A stretch of 64,000 nt of DNA, taken from contig NZ_CP102509.1 in NCBI RefSeq assembly GCF_024611995.1, positions 1,984,001 through 2,048,000 on the forward strand, given 5' to 3'. This document shows positions 52,559 through 59,853 of this stretch, piece by piece. Each line of letters starts with the position of its first letter. Positions within the stretch are counted from its first letter, which is position 1. The notes beneath the pieces are model-generated. The model made no database searches. It worked only from the letters and a program-made list of their open reading frames with translations, and was not told the DNA's origin. The translations under genes were made by a program, and so were the position numbers. This stretch comes from Streptomyces sp. NBC_00162. Its GTDB lineage: Bacteria; Actinomycetota; Actinomycetes; Streptomycetales; Streptomycetaceae.

Positions 52559-53581
52559 ATGCGCTGGGACAACCTGACCGAGGGCCCCACGGGTCCGGCC
52601 GCACTGTTCGGGGCCGGTGCCGTCGTCACCCGCACGATCGACACCCCCGAGTTCCGCGGGATCACCTTCCACGAGGTCCGGGCCCGCTCGATCGTCAACC
52701 GGGTGCCCGGGGCCTCGCGCATGCCGTTCGAATGGACGGTCAACCCCTACCGCGGGTGCAGCCACGCCTGCGTGTACTGCTTCGCCCGCAAGACCCACGG
52801 CTACCTGGACCTCGACACCGGTGTCGGCTTCGACTCGCAGATCGTCGTCAAGACCAACGCCCCCGAGCTGCTGCGCCGCGAGCTCGCCTCGCGCCGCTGG
52901 ACCGGCGCACACATCGCCATGGGCACCAACGTCGACTGCTACCAGCGCGCCGAGGGCCGCTACCGGCTGATGCCCGGGATCATCGAGGCGCTGCGCGACC
53001 ACGCGAACCCCTTCTCGATCCTCACCAAGGGCACGCTGATCCTGCGCGACCTTCCCCTCCTCCAGGAGGCCGCCGCGGTCACCGATGTCGGGATCTCCGT
53101 CTCCGTCGGCTTCACGGACAGCGGTCTGTGGCGGACCGTGGAGCCCGGGACTCCCTCCCCCGCCGCCCGGCTGAACGCCGTACGGACACTGACCGACGCC
53201 GGCATCGAGTGCGGGGTGCTGATGGCCCCCGTCATCCCCTTCCTCGGCGACGCGCCGGAGCAGCTGCGGGACACCGTCCGCGCCATCGCCGAGTCCGGCG
53301 CCACCTCCGTGACACCCCTGGTACTCCATCTGCGGCCCGGGGCGCGCGAGTGGTTCACGGCCTGGCTGGGCGAGCACCACCCGCACCTCGTGGAGCGGTA
53401 CGAACGGATGTACGCGGGCGGCTCGTACGCACCCACCTGGTACCAGCGCCAGATCACCCGCCAAGTCCACGAGCTGGCGGCGGAATTCGGCATCGGCCCG
53501 AACGGGCGCGGGGCCCCCCGCCGGGTCGTCACCCCCGAGCCGCCCGTGCCCGCCGAGCCCACCCAGCTCACCCTCCTCTGA
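52559..53581 (+). CDS. Rv2578c family radical SAM protein
   Basis: A 340-residue protein. The [4Fe-4S] motif CSHACVYC places Cys67, Cys71 and Cys74 in the CxxxCxxC order, and GTNVDCYQRAEGRY follows. The rest matches the spore-photoproduct-lyase-like branch that includes mycobacterial Rv2578c. The role is unknown but linked to DNA damage by its LexA site. The ribosome site GGGAGGCGC precedes the ATG. No intein is inserted here, in contrast to some mycobacterial homologs. Confidence 0.93.
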   Translation: MRWDNLTEGPTGPAALFGAGAVVTRTIDTPEFRGITFHEVRARSIVNRVPGASRMPFEWTVNPYRGCSHACVYCFARKTHGYLDLDTGVGFDSQIVVKTNAPELLRRELASRRWTGAHIAMGTNVDCYQRAEGRYRLMPGIIEALRDHANPFSILTKGTLILRDLPLLQEAAAVTDVGISVSVGFTDSGLWRTVEPGTPSPAARLNAVRTLTDAGIECGVLMAPVIPFLGDAPEQLRDTVRAIAESGATSVTPLVLHLRPGAREWFTAWLGEHHPHLVERYERMYAGGSYAPTWYQRQITRQVHELAAEFGIGPNGRGAPRRVVTPEPPVPAEPTQLTLL

Positions 53582-53692
53582 CGCCCGTCACCCCCGAAGG
53601 GTCATCACATCGGGCCAAAAGGCAGCCCAATCCCGCTTTCCAGGCGCGGTTTCCGGGACGATTCCGCCCAGAACCCTCGGCTGGGAGGCCCC

Positions 53693-55273
53693 ATGCTGCA
53701 CCCCTTGAAGAAGCGCACCGCTGTCCTGCTGTCGATCTCCACCGTGGCCGCCGTCGCCTCCGTCCTCGCGAGCCCGGTCTCGGCCACCACGGCGGCCCCG
53801 GCCGCCGCCGCGCCGAAGCAGGCGCCGCTGCGCTGGACCGACTGCGCGACCCCCCGCTACCCGACCCTCCAGTGCGCCTCCCTCAACGTCCCCCTCGACC
53901 ACGGCCGGCCCGCCGGACGCCAGATCTCCCTCGCGCTGACCCGGGTCCCGCACACCGCCGCCACCTCCTCCGGCCCGCTGCTGGTCAACCCCGGCGGCCC
54001 GGGCGGCAGCGGGCGCACCCTGGCGGGCTTCGTCGCGTCCGCCCTCCCCAAGGACGTGGCCGCCCAGTACGACGTGATCGGCTTTGACCCGCGGGGCGTC
54101 GGCAAGAGCGAGCCGTCCCTCGACTGCGGGGCGGGCCACTTCACCCCGGTCCGGCCCGACTCCGTACCGATCGACGCGGAGACCGAGCAGGCCAACCTGG
54201 ACCGGGTGCGGTCCTTCGCCGAGTCCTGCCAGACCAAGCACGCGGACGTGCTGCCGCACATCGGCACCGTCTCCGCCGCCCGCGACATCGAGGTGCTGCG
54301 CACGGCCCTCGGCGCGGAGCGCATCAGCTACTTCGGCTACTCGTACGGGACCTACCTGGGCGCGGTGTACGCCAAACTCCACCCGCAGCGGGTGCACCGG
54401 CTCGTCCTGGACTCCGTGGTCGACCCGGGCGGGGTCTGGTACGAGGACAACCTCGCGCAGGACCGGGCCTTCGACTCCCGCCACAAGGCCTTCCTGGCCT
54501 GGGTGGCGAAGTACGACGCCACCTACGGGCTCGGCGCGGACGCGGCCGGGGTCGAGGAGCGCTGGTACGCGATGCGCGGCGAGCTGCGCGAGACGCCCGC
54601 GGGCGGCAAGGTGGGCCCGTCCGAGCTGGAGGACACCTTCATGCCGGGCGGCTACTTCAACGGCTACTGGCCCAGCCTCGCCGAGGCCTTCGCGGCGTAC
54701 GCGGTGAAGAAGGACCCGAAGCCGCTGGTGGCGGCGTACGAGCGGTTCGGCGCGGTGGAGCCCTCCGCGGGCAACGGCTACAGCGTCTACACGGCGGTGC
54801 AGTGCCGGGACTCGGCCTGGCCGAAGGACTGGAACCAGTGGCGCGCGGACATGTGGCGCACGCACGCCGAGGCGCCCTTCATGACCTGGAACAACGCCTG
54901 GTACAACGCCCCGTGCGCGTTCTGGCCGACGGAGCCGCTCGAGGCCCCGGACGTGACCAACGCCGACCTTCCGCCCGCCCTGCTGCTCCAGGCGACGGAG
55001 GATGCGGCGACCCCGTTCCAGGGGGCGCTCAGCATGCGGGAGAAGCTGAAGGGCGCGGCCCTGGTCGTCGAGGAGGGCGGCGGCAACCACGGCATCTCGC
55101 TGAGCGGCAACAAGTGCCTGGACGAGAAGGTCTCGGCCTATCTGCGGACGGGCCGGGCCGCGGACGCCACCTGCCCCGCCCAGGAGGCCCCGAAGCCGAC
55201 CGCGGCGACCCGCGCGGTCCCGTCCTCGGCGGGCGGCGCGGCCCTGCACGGACTCCTGGGCTACCGCGGCTGA
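53693..55273 (+). CDS. Secreted alpha/beta hydrolase, tripeptidyl-aminopeptidase-like
   Basis: A 526-residue secreted serine hydrolase. A Sec signal (LKKRTAVLLSISTVAAVASV, cleaved near ASPVSA) precedes the mature part. The catalytic Ser is in GYSYGT, the oxyanion loop is in VNPGGPGGSG, and the C-terminal Asp/His are in ATEDAATP and NHGISL. This pattern matches Streptomyces tripeptidyl aminopeptidase/SlpD-like hydrolases that remove N-terminal tripeptides from extracellular proteins. The ATG at 53693 follows GGGAGG. RidA follows 24 bases later. Confidence 0.9.
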   Translation: MLHPLKKRTAVLLSISTVAAVASVLASPVSATTAAPAAAAPKQAPLRWTDCATPRYPTLQCASLNVPLDHGRPAGRQISLALTRVPHTAATSSGPLLVNPGGPGGSGRTLAGFVASALPKDVAAQYDVIGFDPRGVGKSEPSLDCGAGHFTPVRPDSVPIDAETEQANLDRVRSFAESCQTKHADVLPHIGTVSAARDIEVLRTALGAERISYFGYSYGTYLGAVYAKLHPQRVHRLVLDSVVDPGGVWYEDNLAQDRAFDSRHKAFLAWVAKYDATYGLGADAAGVEERWYAMRGELRETPAGGKVGPSELEDTFMPGGYFNGYWPSLAEAFAAYAVKKDPKPLVAAYERFGAVEPSAGNGYSVYTAVQCRDSAWPKDWNQWRADMWRTHAEAPFMTWNNAWYNAPCAFWPTEPLEAPDVTNADLPPALLLQATEDAATPFQGALSMREKLKGAALVVEEGGGNHGISLSGNKCLDEKVSAYLRTGRAADATCPAQEAPKPTAATRAVPSSAGGAALHGLLGYRG

Positions 55274-55297
55274 TCTTCACCGGGCAGGATCGTGCTC

Positions 55298-55714
55298 ATG
55301 ACCACCACGCCTGAGCACAGCCACCTCTCCCGCGTCCGAGCCCCCGAGGGCGTCAGTCCCGGTACCGGATACAGCCATGTCGTCTGGGGCACCGGGCGGT
55401 TCGTCGCCGTCTCCGGTCAGTGCGCGCTCGACGAGAAGGGCGAGGTGGTCGGCGAGGGCGACGCCGCCGCCCAGGCCCGGCAGGTGTTCGAGAACCTGCG
55501 CCGGTGCCTGGCGGCGGCCGGGGCCGGCTTCGACGACGTCGTGAAGCTGACGTACTTCGTCACGGACGTGGCCCACCTCCCGGCGGTTCGGGCCGCCCGG
55601 GACGCGGTCATCCCCGCAGACCGCCAGCCGGCCTCCTCGGCGGTCCAGGTATCGGCCCTGTTCCGCCCCGAGCTCCTGCTGGAGGTGGAGGCCTTCGCCG
55701 TCGTCCCGGCCTAG
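55298..55714 (+). CDS. RidA family enamine/imine deaminase-like protein
   Basis: A 138-residue trimeric-type protein. The strands GRFVAVSGQCALDEKGEVVGEGDAAAQ and VFENLRRCLAAAGAGFDDVVKLTYFV, and the RxA-like PADRQPASSAVQVSALFRPELLLEVE near the C-terminus, match RidA. RidA hydrolyses reactive enamines from PLP enzymes. The usual arginine is retained in ADRQPAS. The ATG at 55298 is preceded by GGCAGGA. Its TAG shares the CTAG at 55711-55714 with the opposing HEAT gene. Confidence 0.9.
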   Translation: MTTTPEHSHLSRVRAPEGVSPGTGYSHVVWGTGRFVAVSGQCALDEKGEVVGEGDAAAQARQVFENLRRCLAAAGAGFDDVVKLTYFVTDVAHLPAVRAARDAVIPADRQPASSAVQVSALFRPELLLEVEAFAVVPA

Positions 55715-56277
55715 CCGGGAGGGAGACCGCGCAGTGCGGCCGTCGCCGCCACCGCGAGGCGGGGGTGGGCCTGCGCCCGGGTCAGCAGCTCGCGGGCACG
55801 GGGGTCGCCGAGGGCGCCGAGGCCCTCCACGCAGGCCAGGGCCACCCGCCAGTACGGGTCGTGCGGGGAGAGCAGCCGGGACAGGGTCGTCATCAGGGCC
55901 GGGGCCGACTCCGGCGCGCGCAGGGCGGTGAGCAGCCGGACGGGCTGCAGGGCGTAGGCGGTGCGCAGGCCGTTGGTGGCGAGGGCGGCGGCCGCGCGGG
56001 CGGTGCGCGGGTCGCCGAGGACGGCCAGTGCCTCGGCGGCGGCCGCGCAGCGCGGCGGGTCCCGGTGGTTGAGCAGCAGCACGAGGGACTCGAAGGCGCG
56101 GCGGTCCCCCGCCAGTCCCAGCCGGTAGGCGGCCAGTTCGCGGGCCCACAGGGGCAACCCGGCCGAGGTCAGGGAGGCCGCGAGCCCGTCCGGACCGGCG
56201 GCGAGCAGCGCCTCGTACTCCGGGTACTCCGGGGAACCGGTGGCTTCCGCCCGCAGGCGCTCCAGCACGTCGTTCAC
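55711..56277 (-). CDS. HEAT-repeat protein
   Basis: A 188-residue helical protein made of HEAT-like units (LAAYRLGLAGDRRAFESLVLLL, AAAEALAVLGDPRTARAAAALA, ALACVEGLGALGDPRARELLTRA). It is a probable protein-binding scaffold, with no enzyme motif. The start is GTG at 56277. Confidence 0.8.
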   Translation of the reverse strand: MNDVLERLRAEATGSPEYPEYEALLAAGPDGLAASLTSAGLPLWARELAAYRLGLAGDRRAFESLVLLLNHRDPPRCAAAAEALAVLGDPRTARAAAALATNGLRTAYALQPVRLLTALRAPESAPALMTTLSRLLSPHDPYWRVALACVEGLGALGDPRARELLTRAQAHPRLAVAATAALRGLPPG

Positions 56278-56330
56278 CCGGCCACCCTAGGCGGCCGCGG
56301 CCGTCGCCACGGCCCGTTCACCGCGATTGA

Positions 56331-56351
56331 TGATCGATGATCGATGATCGG
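56331..56351. repeat. Tandem TGATCGA repeats, candidate operator
   Basis: Three 7-bp units (TGATCGA twice and TGATCGG) lie at 56331-56351. A related palindrome TGATCGATCA lies at 59560-59569 before ccr. Confidence 0.5.
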
Positions 56352-56525
56352 TACATTTGGGCGGTACAGGTCACATCTCCGCGCTCTGGCGCACCAGTTA
56401 CCGGCGGGTTACTGTCGCTTCAACACGTACGAGGGCGGCCTGGTGACGCAGCCGCCTCGTGCCGGTCGGTTCAGCACGACACCACGGCGTGACCCCGGGA
56501 CAGGGTTTCCGCCGCTTCCGCCCTC

Positions 56526-56581
56526 TGGGCATCTTCCCTTGGGCATCTCGCCTTGGGCTTCTCCCTCTGGGCTTCTTCCGC
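56526..56581. repeat. Four tandem 14-bp repeats in the leader
   Basis: Units begin at 56526, 56540, 56554 and 56568, with consensus TGGGCWTCTYCCYT and exact 14-base spacing. They end about 80 bases before the dehydrogenase start. Any role in RNA or DNA is unknown. Confidence 0.6.
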
Positions 56582-56661
56582 ACGGCTTTCCGTACGGCAT
56601 CCGCGCGCGCTGTGCGCCGCGCGCTCCCTCAGTCGTCACCCTCTTCCACTGGAGTCCCTCG

Positions 56662-58458
56662 ATGGACCGTCCGTCCAGTCACCCCACCCTCCAGACCATC
56701 GCCGTCGTCGGCCTCGGCACGATGGGCACCGGCATCGCCGAGGTCCTCGCCCGGGCCGGCCGCGAGGTCATCGGCATCGACGTCAGCGAGGCCGCCACCC
56801 GCCGGGCCGCGGCCTCGCTCGCGGCGGCCACCGAGCGCTCCGTCACCCGGGAGCGCCTCACCGAGCAGGAGCGGGCGGACGTGCTCGCCCGCTTCCGCAC
56901 CTTCACCGATCTGGGCGCCGCCGCCGAGGCCGATCTGGTCATCGAGGTCGTGCCGGAGTCGTACGAGATCAAGCAGCAGGTGTTCCGCGAGCTCGACGCG
57001 ATCGTCCGGCCCGACACCATCCTGGCCACCGGCACCAACGCCCTCTCGGTGACCCGCCTGGCCGCCGAGTCCCAGCGCCCCGAGCGCGTGCTGGGCCTGC
57101 ACTTCTTCAACCCGGCCCCGGCGATGAAGCTGGTCGAGGTCGTCTCGAGCGTGCTGACGGCCCCGCCGGCCGTCGAGGCGGTCACCGAGCTGGCCCGCGA
57201 GCTCGGCAAGGAGCCCGTCTCGGTCGGCGACCGTCCCGGCTTCGTCGCCGACGGCCTGCTGTTCGGCTACCTCAACCAGGCCGCCGCCATGTACGAGGCG
57301 AAGTACGCCTCCCGCGAGGACATCGACGCGGCGATGCGGCTCGGCTGCGGTCTGCCCATGGGCCCGCTCGCGCTGCTCGACCTGATCGGCGTGGACACCG
57401 CCCGCACCGTCCTGGAGGCCATGTACACCTCCTCGGGCGACCGGCTGCACGCCCCGGCCCCGATCCTGGGCCAGCTCGCGGAGGCCGGCCTGACCGGGCA
57501 GAAGGCCGGGCGCGGGTTCTACACCTACGAGGCTCCGGGCAGCTCCACGGTGGTCCGCGACCAGCAGACCCCGCCGGAGGAGTCCCGGCTCGGCGCGGGC
57601 CGTCCCGTCACCTCGGTCGGCGTGGCCGGCTCGGGCACCATGGCGAGCGGGATCGCGCAGGTCTTCGCGCAGTCCGGGTTCGACGTGGTGCTGGCCGCCC
57701 GCAGCCAGGAGAAGGCGGAGGCGGCGAAGGCCGCGATCGGCAAGTCCTTGGGCCGTGCGGTGTCCAAGGGCCGGCTGACCGAGGAGGCCGCCGCGCAGAC
57801 CCTGGGCCGGATCACCCCGGCCGGTTCGCTGGACGCCTTCGCCTCGGTGGACCTGGCCGTGGAGGCCGTGGCCGAGGACCTCGCGGTCAAGCAGGAGCTG
57901 TTCGCGGCCCTGGACAAGGTCTGCAAGCCGGGCGCCGTGCTGGCGACGACCACCTCCTCGCTGCCGGTGATCGCGGTGGCCCGCGTGACCTCGCGCCCGC
58001 AGGACGTGATCGGCATGCACTTCTTCAACCCGGCTCCGGCGATGAAGCTGGTCGAGGTGGTCCGCACGGTCCTGACGGCCGACGACGTGCACGCCACGGT
58101 CCGCGAGATCTGCCTCAAGGTGCGCAAGCACCCGGTGGACTGCGGGGACCGGGCCGGCTTCATCGTGAACGCGCTGCTGTTCCCGTACCTCAACAACGCG
58201 ATCAAGATGGTCGAGCAGCACTACGCGAGCCTCGACCAGATCGACGCGGCGATGAAGCTGGGCGGCGGGTACCCGATGGGGCCCTTCGAGCTCCTGGACG
58301 TGGTCGGCCTCGACGTCTCGCTGGCCATCGAGAAGGTCCTCCACAAGGAGTTCCGCGACCCGGGCCTGGCCCCGTCCCCGCTGCTCGAGCACCTGGTGGC
58401 GGCGGGCTGCCTGGGCCGGAAGACCGGCCGCGGATTCCGTGAGTACGCCCGCCGGTAA
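56662..58458 (+). CDS. Tandem 3-hydroxyacyl-CoA dehydrogenase (3-hydroxybutyryl-CoA dehydrogenase)
   Basis: A 598-residue protein made of two full dehydrogenase units. The Rossmann motifs are GLGTMG near residue 17 and GSGTMA near residue 322. HFFNPAPAMKLVEVV occurs in both units near residues 149 and 453, followed by a C-terminal helical domain with GYPMGPFELLD. Each unit has the family's catalytic His in that motif. It oxidises or forms 3-hydroxybutyryl-CoA, which dehydrates to crotonyl-CoA, the substrate of the ccr product encoded downstream. The ATG at 56662 follows GGAG. Confidence 0.93.
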   Translation: MDRPSSHPTLQTIAVVGLGTMGTGIAEVLARAGREVIGIDVSEAATRRAAASLAAATERSVTRERLTEQERADVLARFRTFTDLGAAAEADLVIEVVPESYEIKQQVFRELDAIVRPDTILATGTNALSVTRLAAESQRPERVLGLHFFNPAPAMKLVEVVSSVLTAPPAVEAVTELARELGKEPVSVGDRPGFVADGLLFGYLNQAAAMYEAKYASREDIDAAMRLGCGLPMGPLALLDLIGVDTARTVLEAMYTSSGDRLHAPAPILGQLAEAGLTGQKAGRGFYTYEAPGSSTVVRDQQTPPEESRLGAGRPVTSVGVAGSGTMASGIAQVFAQSGFDVVLAARSQEKAEAAKAAIGKSLGRAVSKGRLTEEAAAQTLGRITPAGSLDAFASVDLAVEAVAEDLAVKQELFAALDKVCKPGAVLATTTSSLPVIAVARVTSRPQDVIGMHFFNPAPAMKLVEVVRTVLTADDVHATVREICLKVRKHPVDCGDRAGFIVNALLFPYLNNAIKMVEQHYASLDQIDAAMKLGGGYPMGPFELLDVVGLDVSLAIEKVLHKEFRDPGLAPSPLLEHLVAAGCLGRKTGRGFREYARR

Positions 58459-58542
58459 GCCTCGGCCGGGCCACGAGCCGGATGCGTGGGGAGGGCTCCT
58501 CGGGCCCGCCGGACCCTCACGGTGGGCGAACCCTCCCGACGA

Positions 58543-58560
58543 GCACTGTGTGCCCAGTGC
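58543..58560. promoter_or_regulatory. Inverted repeat before the TetR gene
   Basis: GCACTG at 58543-58548 and CAGTGC at 58555-58560 flank TGTGCC, 77-94 bases before the ATG at 58637. It may be an autoregulatory site. Confidence 0.4.
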
Positions 58561-58636
58561 CGGTCCTCCCCCGCATCCACCCCAGTCCCACCCCCCTCGG
58601 GCGCGCTCTTCCGCGCAGATGAAGTACGTTCGCTCT

Positions 58637-59452
58637 ATGTCCCAGCCCGCCAAGACCTCGTCCCGCGCCGCCGCGGCCTCCGACGCACAGGAGAGCACGG
58701 CCGGCACCAAGGCGGCCGCGCAGCGGCTCAAGATGCGCCGTGAGCTCGCCGCGGCCGCGATGGAGCTGTTCGCGACCAAGGGGTACGAGGCGACGACGGT
58801 CGACGAGATCGCCGCGACCGCCGGGGTGGCGCGCCGGACCTTCTTCCGGCACTTCCGGTCCAAGGAAGAGGCGATCTTCCCGGACCACGACGACACCCTG
58901 ACCCGCGCCGAGGCCGTCCTCGACGTGGCCCCGGCGCACGAGCACCCGCTCGACACGGTGTGCCGCGGGATCAAGGAAGTCATGAAGATGTACGCCGCCT
59001 CGCCGGCGGTGTCGGTGGAGCGATACCGGCTGACGCGCGAGGTGCCGGCGCTGCGGGAGCGGGAGATCGCCTCGGTGGCCCGCTACGAGCGGCTGTTCAC
59101 GCGCTACCTGCTCGCCCACTTCGACGAGCAGGACCACCACGACGGCAACGACGACCCGCTGCTGGCCGAGGTGGCCGCCTCCGCGGTGGTGACCGCCCAC
59201 AACCACGTGCTGCGGCGCTGGCTGCGGGCGGGCGGCCAGGGGGACGTGGAGGCGCAGCTGGACCACGCCTTCTCGATCGTGCGCAAGACCTTCGGCACGG
59301 GGATCGGCGCGGGCCGCACCCTGACCAGTACGCCGCCGGCCGCGCCGGCCGCCGTCCGTACGCAGGGCGAGGTGCTGGTGGCGGTGGCCCGGACGGACGC
59401 TCCGCTGGACGAGGTCATGCGGACCATCGAAGAGGCACTGCGCACCACGTAG
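58637..59452 (+). CDS. TetR family transcriptional regulator
   Basis: A 271-residue protein. After an Ala/Ser-rich lead, the HTH reads MRRELAAAAMELFATKGYEATTVDEIA, then AGVARRTFFRHFRSKEEAIF. The ligand-binding domain has a His/Asp-rich loop (DEQDHHDGNDD). The C-terminal 50 residues are not typical of TetR and may form an extra domain. It lies between the dehydrogenase and ccr genes, the likely targets. The ATG at 58637 has no clear ribosome site, and an in-frame ATG at 58619 is an alternative. Confidence 0.88.
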   Translation: MSQPAKTSSRAAAASDAQESTAGTKAAAQRLKMRRELAAAAMELFATKGYEATTVDEIAATAGVARRTFFRHFRSKEEAIFPDHDDTLTRAEAVLDVAPAHEHPLDTVCRGIKEVMKMYAASPAVSVERYRLTREVPALREREIASVARYERLFTRYLLAHFDEQDHHDGNDDPLLAEVAASAVVTAHNHVLRRWLRAGGQGDVEAQLDHAFSIVRKTFGTGIGAGRTLTSTPPAAPAAVRTQGEVLVAVARTDAPLDEVMRTIEEALRTT

Positions 59453-59493
59453 TCGAAAAATCGAAAAGCAGCACGCGCGATCCTCGTCACACA

Positions 59494-59520
59494 GGGCCGC
59501 CCCCGTTTCGGGGGCGGCCC
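59494..59520 (+). terminator. Terminator after the TetR gene
   Basis: GGGCCGCCCCCG at 59494-59505 pairs with CGGGGGCGGCCC at 59509-59520 around TTT, followed by TTTGCG. It is a perfect 12-bp stem. Confidence 0.85.
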
Positions 59521-59543
59521 TTTGCGTATGCCCGACTTGCCCC

Positions 59544-59569
59544 TACTCGCGGGTAACTCTGATCGATCA
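59544..59569. promoter_or_regulatory. Paired operator-like motifs upstream of ccr
   Basis: TACTCGCGGGTAAC at 59544-59557 and TGATCGATCA at 59560-59569 both have counterparts upstream of the dehydrogenase gene. This suggests a shared regulator, perhaps the intervening TetR protein. Confidence 0.5.
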
Positions 59570-59612
59570 TCGCTCATCCGTGCAGGTCAATCGGCAAATG
59601 AGAGAAAGTTTT

Positions 59613-59654
59613 GGCACGCGGTGCCTTGCCGGGTGACACGGGGTGCCATACGTT
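59613..59654 (+). promoter_or_regulatory. Candidate ccr promoter with GGCAC-GCG-GTGCC palindrome
   Basis: TTGCCG at 59626-59631 and TACGTT at 59649-59654 are 17 bases apart and resemble HrdB -35/-10 elements. A perfect palindrome, GGCAC-GCG-GTGCC at 59613-59625, abuts the -35 element. Confidence 0.5.
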
Positions 59655-59853
59655 GAATCTCGTCCGGATGTCCCCGCGACCCACGCCCACACGGCACGGA
59701 ACGCGCCCCGGATCGCCTGCGTCACCAGGCACCGCACGCCTCACCACGGGCGTCGCCCAGCAGCACCGCACCAGCCGGACCGACGGCACACCTGCACCAC
59801 GCACCCCCGTTCCCCTCAGCGCACCCTCATCAGCGCTAGCCGGAGGCTCTACC

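Larger units (their letters stand above)
56278..56661. other. Intergenic leader of the dehydrogenase gene, with repeats
   Basis: No credible gene is visible in these 384 bases, although one frame is open throughout. The region holds three tandem TGATCGA units (56331-56351), the 14-mer TACCGGCGGGTTAC (56399-56412), and four tandem 14-bp units (56526-56581). These features suggest a regulated promoter followed by a long structured leader. Confidence 0.6.
59453..59853. other. Intergenic control region of ccr
   Basis: No credible gene is visible in these 401 bases. From left to right it holds a terminator (59494-59520), the 14-mer TACTCGCGGGTAAC (59544-59557), the palindrome TGATCGATCA (59560-59569), a GGCAC-GCG-GTGCC palindrome (59613-59625), and a probable promoter (59626-59654). 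About 190 bases of leader then precede the GTG at 59854. Confidence 0.7.

Noticed and set aside
56344..56661. Upstream extension of the dehydrogenase frame by 106 codons
   Set aside because: The extra residues are repetitive and Pro/Gly-rich, with no similarity to the family. The ATG at 56662 has a good ribosome site.
59611..59853. Upstream extension of ccr by 81 codons
   Set aside because: It would run through the candidate promoter and does not match the CCR N-terminus. The GTG at 59854 has a strong CGGAGG site.
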